A DNA stretch of 60,943 nucleotides. Origin: Anaerolineae bacterium (GTDB lineage: Bacteria; Chloroflexota; Anaerolineae; Promineifilales; Promineifilaceae). The notes under the pieces were generated by a model. That model was not told the origin of the DNA. It saw nothing but the letters and a program-made list of their open reading frames with translations, and did not search any database. The translations under genes were made by a program, and so were the position numbers. Location of the stretch: the NCBI GenBank assembly GCA_023382655.1, contig JAHDWK010000037.1:1-60943 (forward strand), read 5' to 3'. Below are positions 38,201 through 43,892 of the stretch, piece by piece; position 1 is the stretch's first letter; each line of letters opens with the position of its first letter.

Positions 38201-40685
38201 TCCGCCCCAAACCATCAAAGGTATAGGTAGCCATAAGCCCGCTGTCTGTGGTCGTGGCTAATTGCCCGGCAGCATCGTAGGTGAAGGTAGTCACGGTACC
38301 GAAAGTATCGGTCATGACGCCGGCGTTACCAAAAGCATCAAAATCACCATATTGGAAAGTGCCAAACGGCGTGCTTTCTGAGGTGACGACGCCGCCGGCA
38401 CCGTAGGTATAGGTTAAGAGCTGGTTGTCATCCCCGTCTTTGACTTCCTCTAGATTACCGCTGGCGTCATAAACCAGGACGGTTTGCGCACCCGTCGGTT
38501 GGGTAACAGATGTCAGTTGATTACGGCTGTTGTAGGTGTACGTTGTCGTGTATACGTCTGTAGAGCCAGTTGGATTGTGCGGTGTCGTTGCCGTGAGCCG
38601 GTTGCCCTCCTCATCATAGGTGTAGCGGGTGGCCAGGCCATTGGGATCACTGATCTGCAGCAGGTTATCATCTTCGTCGTATGCAAAGTTTGTGGTGTGA
38701 CCGGCGTTATCGGCCACGGCCGTGACGTTGCCGCGATCGTCATAGGTGATGACCGTGGTCCGGTTCGTGGCGTCGGTGATCGTCTCCTGGTTATTGCTCA
38801 GGTTGTAACTGACGTGGCTGCAATTGTTCTCAAAATCGCAGGCTTGCGTGAGACGGCCGTCGTCGTTGTAATCCACCGCCGCCACTTCCACCCCATCCGG
38901 ATTGATGATGGTGTGCAAGTAGTGGTCGGCCAGATAGGTAAAGCCGGTGGTTTCGCTGACCTGGTTGGTGACGGCGATCAGGTCGCCGTTGGCGTCGTAA
39001 TCATAGGTGACAGTGTAGGACAGAGGGTCGGTGATCTGCACGATGCGCCCCTGGTTGTCACGCTCAAAGCCAATGCCCACGCCACTGGAATGCGTGACAC
39101 CGTTCTCGTCAATCGTCAGCGAGTTGCCGTTGAGGTCCGCCATGCGCCGCAGACCAAAGCCCTGCTCAATCTCCAACTCGAGGCCACCGGGCAGCGTGAA
39201 GCGATAGTCGCTGAAGTCAACGGGGCTGCCATCTACCAGCAGTTCCCCACCGAGGACGATGGCCAGGTTGTTGGCCATCGGCGCCAACGTGGCCTGGGTG
39301 CCGGGAAGCGGCTCAAAACCAATCTCCACCAGGTCAGGGGCGGCAAAAGGCTCGCATGGCGGGTCTAGCGTGGGGCGGAAGCGGAACACCTCATCGGCCA
39401 CAACTACGGCCACAATGTGCAGTTGTGCTGGCTGCAGACACTGCTCAAAGCCACTGCCCGGCGCCACCTGCCAGCCTTCGCCCAGGACACTGCTCTCTTG
39501 CACGCGCACATTGTGTACGCTCATCGTCCAGCCGGCGCCAAAATCGCCAGTGGCTTTGTCACGGCTGTCATAGGTGCGCACGATTTCGATGGGGATGCCC
39601 AACACCGGTACGGACACATCCACAAACGAGAGAGAGAAATGCCCGATTTTCTGCGCGCCATCGACCATCACCATGACCGCATCGGAGGCCGTTTGCCCGG
39701 CAAAGTCCACGGCCGTGAGCTCAATCTCATACATCCCGTTCAGCAACAAGGTGGGGTCAAACTGGCCCAAGACGCCCTCTGTCACCGGCGTCGTGCCTGT
39801 CACCAGGGTGGTCCAGGCCGTTTCCCCTTGCGGGCGGTAACGCAACTGCCACTCCTGCAAGAGGTTGCTGTTCACAGTGCCGGTGATATTGGTGAAGGTG
39901 GTGAGCGTGGCCATATCGGCCGTCGCCTGCGGCGGTGAGGTAATCTCTACCGTCGGCGGCGGACCGGCATTGGCCAGCAACAAAGGGGTGTCTTCTGTGG
40001 CATACAGCCAATAGCCCCGGCCGGGTTGCAGCGTGTGCAGGTCATTGGCCCAGTCAGGGGCGTTCGTGTCGTACCCTGCCCATGGGTTGAGGGGATTAGT
40101 CCCATCGTAGCCAAAGACGCGCGTGTACTTGCCGGTGATGGAAGCCAGGGCGCTGGCCACGGGGCGTGCCTGCGCCAGGGGCAACCCGATCAGGTTCCAA
40201 CCCTGGCACAGCGGCAGCGTGGTGGTGGCGGGCACCGTGCCCGTTACGGCCAGTGTCGTTTCAGCCGTAGCCTCGATCCAAAAGCCCATGGTGTGGTCTA
40301 TGGCCAGCAGGTCATTGCTGGCCGGCGCCCCCGCCGCATCATACACTTGCCAGGGCGCGACGGCGTTGCAGCCATCGTAGGCGTAAACTACGTTGTACGC
40401 GCCGTTAATCTCTGCCAGCACCGCCTCCGGCGCTGTATCCGCCGCTAGCGTGGGGATAGAAAGCAGGTTCCAACCGGCAGCCAGGGAGATCTGCGGCAAA
40501 GGTTGCGGCTGTTGCGCTGGCGCGAATAAGCCAGACTGCCGGTCGGTCGGCTGATTTGAAACATCGCCCGCAGCGTCCGCCACAGACGACATGGCCAGCA
40601 GTGGGCTGGCTTGTAACAAGATACTCAAACAGAGGATGGCTCGTAGGCCTCTGTCCACGAATTTTTTGAACTGTCTCTTTTGCAT
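35232..40685 (-). CDS. Secreted RHS/YD-repeat polymorphic toxin with nuclease-like tail
   Basis: The 1817-aa product has a signal peptide (to about residue 40), an N-terminal beta region, and more than 25 YD repeats (GRxxxxTDPxGxxTxYxYDxxG) forming an RHS cage. The conserved core end LYHFRARDYDPRTGRFLSRD..NPYVFALSNPHVYRDPSG finishes near residue 1577. The following 240 residues (35232-35954) are the variable tail. They contain NPDFLV (D1711) and YLVGDFKLT (D1736, K1738), the pattern of a PD-(D/E)xK restriction-endonuclease-fold toxin, with E1650 a possible upstream helix acid. Such tails are released to cut nucleic acid in rivals. No dedicated immunity gene is recognised downstream. Confidence 0.85.
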   Translation of the reverse strand: MQKRQFKKFVDRGLRAILCLSILLQASPLLAMSSVADAAGDVSNQPTDRQSGLFAPAQQPQPLPQISLAAGWNLLSIPTLAADTAPEAVLAEINGAYNVVYAYDGCNAVAPWQVYDAAGAPASNDLLAIDHTMGFWIEATAETTLAVTGTVPATTTLPLCQGWNLIGLPLAQARPVASALASITGKYTRVFGYDGTNPLNPWAGYDTNAPDWANDLHTLQPGRGYWLYATEDTPLLLANAGPPPTVEITSPPQATADMATLTTFTNITGTVNSNLLQEWQLRYRPQGETAWTTLVTGTTPVTEGVLGQFDPTLLLNGMYEIELTAVDFAGQTASDAVMVMVDGAQKIGHFSLSFVDVSVPVLGIPIEIVRTYDSRDKATGDFGAGWTMSVHNVRVQESSVLGEGWQVAPGSGFEQCLQPAQLHIVAVVVADEVFRFRPTLDPPCEPFAAPDLVEIGFEPLPGTQATLAPMANNLAIVLGGELLVDGSPVDFSDYRFTLPGGLELEIEQGFGLRRMADLNGNSLTIDENGVTHSSGVGIGFERDNQGRIVQITDPLSYTVTYDYDANGDLIAVTNQVSETTGFTYLADHYLHTIINPDGVEVAAVDYNDDGRLTQACDFENNCSHVSYNLSNNQETITDATNRTTVITYDDRGNVTAVADNAGHTTNFAYDEDDNLLQISDPNGLATRYTYDEEGNRLTATTPHNPTGSTDVYTTTYTYNSRNQLTSVTQPTGAQTVLVYDASGNLEEVKDGDDNQLLTYTYGAGGVVTSESTPFGTFQYGDFDAFGNAGVMTDTFGTVTTFTYDAAGQLATTTDSGLMATYTFDGLGRNTSIADNTGFFMDFGYGYNQDLWTSANAPAAGSLQRLVAPNGRLDGWTLADGTQLLFDYDAAGRLEVETDPAGNTTQYSYDAAGRPETIHLPTGGSQSLAYDPGGRVIQSTNELSHTTQITYGDDGRAAVITDTLGHPWTFSRTLTSTTSIDPLGQENTVVYSAEGLPVRYINPDNTSVQIEYLLAHPLLEAADYPTRIIDEGNHERLYTYTSLGQLQSATDLAGAVYDFDYEGAALISVTNPINEAITFTYDDNANIASVTYPDGGTRYITSTVSGDPLTITQPSGTTIHYTYDEFGNQTTRAASTGESHTFAYEPAGTLTQTTDSTGATFYQYDQLGQLEEISYPNGMRIHYGYDVLGQVVTVTTQISSTAPAHTTTYGYDARGNLTHVTDPLNGMTTMAYDAAGRLVTTTLPSGVTSVYTYNSRNQIAAIVHRDGTNNVLASATYERQGIGEPTRITREDGSYVILSYDGTLRLTGEDYYGADDTLLQSTSYAYDAVGNRQVMTNTAGVHTHTYDAGSRLAGVSGPSGSETYGHDADGRLSLMARDGFTHTLSYDSRDHLISFDGSVNYTYDALDRRVSAADASGERHFLVAPMAGQELESPYLVTDADGNLLSVYVYANGHPLMRFDATGSPTYYLPDAMGSILALADETGNGVASFHYDSFGNLREASGSAATPSATLGGDFRFHGAWLETVTGLYHFRARDYDPRTGRFLSRDAADPVFERPETFNPYVFALSNPHVYRDPSGFFSLVSISVSQSIQSTLRQLPRAAFRLILDQAKDEVGGIVTQALTRMFSSLLGFSRTNLPNITGGIFENTSTELVCGVLDSFDAAQIMWLEVPMNGGTGKPLDDGLGCSDSAEDRKFYREQMVNPIFDNPPNPDFLVSKFRPTELERRSGRPHSYLVGDFKLTVGRAYEKWHGETNSPKQGQWSAMINHAKNYEYYPVMMLVSWSFGQHNGTNGETLGRKMVWDIGRTKGVYLVIVVLKD

Positions 40686-40975
40686 CGTAACCTCTTTATG
40701 CTTGTCATCGGTTCGGAAAGGTTGGCAATTGCCAGGCTTGCTCTGGCTGTAGCCAAGATTTCCTTTTCTTAAAGTTGCACGTTTTTACGGGTGGTAAAAG
40801 ATGGACTCTTGCAGTGTGACCTGCTCAGCGCACAGGCACAGGATAGATGAAGAAGGCGGGCGCTTCATCCATCCAGGGGTAGTTCTCTGTCCTATACATG
40901 GTCAACTCACAATGCTGACTAAAGTAAGGGGGCATAGAAGACAGAAGCAACTGGCGTGGGCAAAGCAGGTGTCAT

Positions 40976-41040
40976 ATCCTACGTTCTCGAAGGATTGAAA
41001 GCCCTCACCCGCCGCTGCCAGGTCACGGTGGTCACTTTAG
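40976..41040 (+). pseudogene. RNase HI gene fragment
   Basis: The translation VLEGLKALTRRCQVTVVT matches residues ~52-69 of the intact RNase HI encoded 0.9 kb downstream (VIEGLKALTRRCRVTVVT), with mostly synonymous differences. It is cut off exactly where the intron-like sequence starts. It is therefore a remnant of a second rnhA copy. Confidence 0.7.
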
Positions 41041-41500
41041 TCCTTACCTTCCAATCATGCGTCCCCACGTCTGCTTATCCGAGGCATTACCCTCGGCCTT
41101 TGCTTCTTGGGGAATCCTTCCCCGACCGGCATCCGGTTGGCACCTGCTCAGTCTGGCTGAGAGCACGGGCGGGGTTACTTCGTTCCTGTGGTTCGTTTTG
41201 CGTATCCTTAGGGTCAGACTATACACCGGGTTTATCGGGGTGAACCCTGATCGCCATTGCCACACGTCAGGCCCTTATCCTTTCCCATTTTGGGCAAGCC
41301 GATAGTCCGCGTAGGCTTGTTTCATTTCACGATGTTTCAGACGTCTGTTCGTGTTCCTACCCCTAGATACCTGCTGGCGGGGATGACCCGGTCGAACTCC
41401 AGGCGACCCGCTTTACATCCCGCTTCACGGATTGATAACCAGTCGCTACCATGGGGATGTGGCATTCTCCGTTCACTAGAGGTTGGGGATTGCACCCAAC
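41041..41500 (-). mobile_element. 5' fragment of a group II intron (tentative)
   Basis: On the minus strand, from ~41500 down to 41041, the sequence begins GTGCAATCCCC and shows blocks typical of bacterial group II intron RNA: GAAACATCGTGAAATGAAAC, AGGAACGAAGTAACCCC, GGGTAATGCCTCGG, and AAGCAGACGTGGGGACGC followed by an ATG that could start a maturase. It stops there: no reverse transcriptase ORF and no domain V are present. It abuts an RNase HI fragment in antisense orientation. No protein-coding frame explains the region. The call rests on recalled consensus, not a covariance search. Confidence 0.45.
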
Positions 41501-41666
41501 GTCGAACCACAAGTTATCAAGGATTTAGTTAGCCATACGACCTCCTTGCCCCTCTTCCCCCGGTCATAGACCGGTTTCGAGGGAACGAATCAAAACGGCT
41601 GGAAACTGAGCAGCCTCCTGGTAATCCCCCACCGGATGCCCTATCGGGCATGAGCGGGGCGAGAAT

Positions 41667-41711
41667 GGGCTGGTTTAGGACATTGTGTCCTGGGCAAGCC
41701 CGTTTTGTTTT
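41667..41711 (+). terminator. Hairpin with T-run upstream of RNase HI
   Basis: The nested stem GGGCT..AGGACA / TGTCCT..AGCCC is followed by GTTTTGTTTT. It lies 38 bases before the RNase HI start and is the first of the hairpin-plus-leader units of the module. Confidence 0.65.
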
Positions 41712-41718
41712 ATCCACT

Positions 41719-41741
41719 CCATTTACAACCCCCAAAGGAGG
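41719..41741 (+). promoter_or_regulatory. Module leader box and ribosome-binding site of rnhA
   Basis: CCATTTACAAC (41719-41729) is followed by AAAGGAGG (41734-41741), 7 bases before the ATG at 41749. It is one of six similar leaders in this module. Confidence 0.6.
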
Positions 41742-41748
41742 TCTGCTC

Positions 41749-42165
41749 ATGTATGCTCACGTTTATCTATATACCGATGGTTCCTGTCTGGGTAATCCCG
41801 GCCCAGGCGGGTACGCTGCCATATTACAGGCGAGATCACACGAAAAAGTGCTGACCGGCGGTGCGGCGCACACCACCAACAACCGCATGGAACTGACGGC
41901 CGTCATCGAAGGTTTAAAGGCCCTTACCCGTCGCTGTCGGGTTACAGTCGTTACGGACAGCCAGTACGTGGTAGCCATCCTGACTGGCGGCGGGGCCAAA
42001 GCCAATCGCGATCTGGTGGAACAGATGCATCGGCTGCTGGCCCAACACACTGTTACCGTCCAACAGGTGCGCGGACATCAGGGCCATCCGCTCAACGAAC
42101 GGGCTGATGCGCTGGCGCAGGCGGCAGCCAGGTCTTACCAGGAGGACGGCGCATGTGCCAGGTAG
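41749..42165 (+). CDS. rnhA: Ribonuclease HI
   Basis: The ATG at 41749 (138 aa) is set by AAAGGAGG; an in-frame extension 33 codons upstream runs through a hairpin and is rejected. The catalytic residues are all visible: D10 in YTDGSCLGNPGPGG, E48 in NNRMELTAVIEGL, D70 in VVTDSQYV, and D120 in NERADALA, with H110 in the RGHxGHPLN loop. It cleaves RNA in RNA-DNA hybrids, for example primers and R-loops. It heads a mobile module that also carries SSB and two polymerase-like proteins, so removal of RNA primers during element replication is a reasonable inference. Its end overlaps the next gene by 13 bases. Confidence 0.95.
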   Translation: MYAHVYLYTDGSCLGNPGPGGYAAILQARSHEKVLTGGAAHTTNNRMELTAVIEGLKALTRRCRVTVVTDSQYVVAILTGGGAKANRDLVEQMHRLLAQHTVTVQQVRGHQGHPLNERADALAQAAARSYQEDGACAR

Positions 42166-42878
42166 TTAACTTCAAACAGCATGGCTCTGTACAGGCGTTG
42201 AACCAGGCCTTTGGCGACCGGTGGGTCTACATCGGCCGGGCCAACAGCTATACCGGGCTGCCTCAATCTCCACTGGCCAATCCGTTCAAGGCAAAGGCGT
42301 TCGGCGAGCTCAGCCGAGCCGAGTTCGGCGGCCGTGGCCAGACACTGCCCCATTACAAGCGCTGGTTGTGGGAGTGTATTCAGGCTGGCGATGAAACAAT
42401 TTTGGATGCGCTCAAGGCTATTGATGCCCAAACTGTGCTGGTATGTTGGTGTGTGCCCGGCCCCTGTCATGGTGAAGTGGTCAAAGCCGCTGCCGCGTGG
42501 ATGCAGGCGCAAAGTCAGCAGGTTGCTTTTGTCAGCGGCCATCGTGATTTAACCCCGACCGAGTTCTACCAGCATTACCAGCCACAACTGGGCAAAGCAA
42601 TGGCTGCCGGACACCGGTTTGTCGTCGGCGATGCGCAGGGAGCCGATGCGATGGCCCAAATGTATCTCGTAAGCCGGGTGTCGCCGGAAAGGGTGATAGT
42701 CTACCATGCCAGACACAGGCCACGTCACCGGTACGGCAGTTTTGCCGTTCAGGGTGGTTATGCCGATCAGTCGGCCAAAGATGCCGCGATGACGGCCGTA
42801 TCCGATTACGACATTGCCTGGGTACGGCCGGGCAAGGAGGCATCAGGCACAGCGCGCAATCTGGCACGGCGACCATAG
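42153..42878 (+). CDS. DUF4326-SLOG fusion protein
   Basis: The 241-aa product starts inside the rnhA end, with GGAGGACGGCGC before the ATG. Residues 1-115 fit DUF4326 (RWVYIGRANSYTGLPQSPLANPFK..HYKRWLWECI..VLVCWCVPGPCHGEVV), with conserved Cys and His residues. Residues ~122-240 form a Rossmann-like SLOG domain (VAFVSGHRDL..GHRFVVGDAQGADAMAQMYL..YDIAWVRPGKEASGTARNL), in which GDAxGAD and the PGKEASGT loop would hold a nucleotide. SLOG domains sense or cleave nucleotides in phage-defence and conflict systems. The two domains usually occur separately on phages and plasmids; here they are one chain. Confidence 0.8.
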   Translation: MCQVVNFKQHGSVQALNQAFGDRWVYIGRANSYTGLPQSPLANPFKAKAFGELSRAEFGGRGQTLPHYKRWLWECIQAGDETILDALKAIDAQTVLVCWCVPGPCHGEVVKAAAAWMQAQSQQVAFVSGHRDLTPTEFYQHYQPQLGKAMAAGHRFVVGDAQGADAMAQMYLVSRVSPERVIVYHARHRPRHRYGSFAVQGGYADQSAKDAAMTAVSDYDIAWVRPGKEASGTARNLARRP

Positions 42879-42907
42879 TTTCACATGCGATTAAGTTTAT
42901 TGGCAAC

Positions 42908-42941
42908 GGCCGTTATCTGGATGCAGGTAACGGCCATTTTG
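42908..42941 (+). terminator. Hairpin with T-run after the SLOG gene
   Basis: The perfect stem GGCCGTTA / TAACGGCC encloses a 12-base loop and is followed by ATTTTG. Part of the stem is a native ACGGCCGT octamer. Confidence 0.55.
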
Positions 42942-42963
42942 CGTTGGTGGACAATGCGGCTGT

Positions 42964-42985
42964 CCATTTCAAACAACAAAGGAGG
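42964..42985 (+). promoter_or_regulatory. Module leader box and ribosome-binding site
   Basis: CCATTTCAAAC (42964-42974) is followed by AAAGGAGG (42978-42985), 5 bases before the ATG at 42991. It is nearly the same as the rnhA leader. Confidence 0.6.
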
Positions 42986-42990
42986 TTCTC

Positions 42991-43272
42991 ATGTCCCGAT
43001 ATTGGTTTCAAAAGCAAAAGGCAGACGGCGAAGTGACGGTTTCATATGGTTTTGATCACACGCTGGGCTACTTCTATCAGGAAGAAAGCGCAGAGGGTGA
43101 ACTGCTCACCGATCTGGATTCCCTCTTCGGTGGGCTAACCGGTGTGCATCTGTCAGAGCAGTTATGCGGCGGCGAGGATGGGCTGATCGCTTGCATAGAA
43201 GCGACGGCGACATATCCACCCGACGTCAATCCGCGACACATCCACGCCATGATGCTGGATTTGCCTTTCTAA
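42991..43272 (+). CDS. Small module protein with SSB-like C-terminal tip (93 aa)
   Basis: AAAGGAGG lies 5 bases before the ATG. The protein is soluble and acidic, and begins SRYWFQKQKADGEVTVSYGFDHTLGYFYQE. It contains LTDLDSLFGGLTG and ends MMLDLPF. No family is recognised. The terminal DLPF resembles the DD[I/L]PF tip by which SSB recruits partners. It sits alone between two hairpin/leader units of the module. Confidence 0.75.
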   Translation: MSRYWFQKQKADGEVTVSYGFDHTLGYFYQEESAEGELLTDLDSLFGGLTGVHLSEQLCGGEDGLIACIEATATYPPDVNPRHIHAMMLDLPF

Positions 43273-43343
43273 ACAGCCTTTACCCCGGTTATTGGCCTGA
43301 AACCGGTGCGTGCCGGTAACGGCCGTTTTGCCATTCTAATCCC

Positions 43344-43363
43344 CCATTTCAACACAAAAGGAG
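43344..43363 (+). promoter_or_regulatory. Module leader box and ribosome-binding site
   Basis: CCATTTCAACAC (43344-43355) directly precedes AAAAGGAG (43356-43363), 10 bases before the ATG at 43374. Upstream, ACCGG..CCGGT (43301-43316) and GGCCGTTTTG form a weak hairpin with a short T-run. Confidence 0.55.
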
Positions 43364-43373
43364 AGAGTTTCAG

Positions 43374-43811
43374 ATGTTTACACAACACGTATTCAACCGT
43401 TCGACCTGGCTCATGGCAGGTCTCGTTTCCCATCTCATTTTCAGCCGTTGGGCGCGTGGCTACGAAGAACATCATGGCGCCTGCGAAGATGCCTACACCG
43501 CCCGCATCGGGCCGCTGCACCTGGAGGTCAACCAGTGTTTTGTCCTGGATCACCAGGACGCCAGTGTTTGTTTGCAAATCCCCACCCCCCTTCGACAAGC
43601 TCAGAGCCTGCACCGAGCTAGTCGAGGTGGCTGGCAATGGGGCAAGTGGCGCCTGGGTTATATGGTTTGTCTGGGCGAAGAGCAGATTCGCCAGCCGGGA
43701 TTCATCTTTCAGTGGCGGCAGCGGCTACCTCGGCTTCGTTCAGCAAAAGTGCCCAAAATAACCCGTGGCCAGGTCTATCCGCTTGATAGCAACGATGAGT
43801 TCCCATTCTGA
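43374..43811 (+). CDS. Module protein with palindromic insert, ending NDEFPF (145 aa)
   Basis: AAAAGGAG precedes the ATG. No family is recognised. The N-terminal half (FNRSTWLMAGLVSHLIFSRWARGYEEHHG..YTARIGPLHLEVNQCFVLD) is fairly hydrophobic. A palindromic repeat (43591-43627) adds about 12-13 residues in frame (LRQAQSLHRASRGG). The C-terminus reads VYPLDSNDEFPF, close to the SSB C-terminal tip, although there is no OB fold. Function unknown. Confidence 0.65.
   Translation: MFTQHVFNRSTWLMAGLVSHLIFSRWARGYEEHHGACEDAYTARIGPLHLEVNQCFVLDHQDASVCLQIPTPLRQAQSLHRASRGGWQWGKWRLGYMVCLGEEQIRQPGFIFQWRQRLPRLRSAKVPKITRGQVYPLDSNDEFPF
43591..43627. repeat. In-frame palindromic repeat, copy 1
   Basis: TTCGACAAGCTCAG and CGAGCTAGTCGAGG form imperfect complementary arms around a 9-base loop. 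This is the widespread TTCGACAAGCTCAG repeat family, here inside an open reading frame without breaking it. Confidence 0.85.
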
Positions 43812-43867
43812 AATCGTTATATAGGGGGAGCCACCCTTCACTTAACCCCTTTATCAACCCAATTCAA

Positions 43868-43885
43868 CCAATTCAATACAAGGAG
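43868..43885 (+). promoter_or_regulatory. Module leader box and ribosome-binding site
   Basis: CCAATTCAATAC (43868-43879) is followed directly by AAGGAG (43880-43885), 7 bases before the ATG at 43893. A second CCAATTCAA lies just upstream. Confidence 0.55.
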
Positions 43886-43892
43886 AAAGATG

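Noticed and set aside
29500..39900. Long open frames on the plus strand opposite the surface-protein and RHS genes (for example 38484-39368, 30209-30787)
   Set aside because: They are antisense shadows of repeat-rich GC-biased genes. They have no ribosome-binding sites, and their composition (Val/Arg/Gly/His-rich) is not protein-like.
35232..40685. RHS protein as a type VI secretion effector
   Set aside because: It has an N-terminal signal peptide and no PAAR or VgrG domain, and no T6SS genes are nearby.
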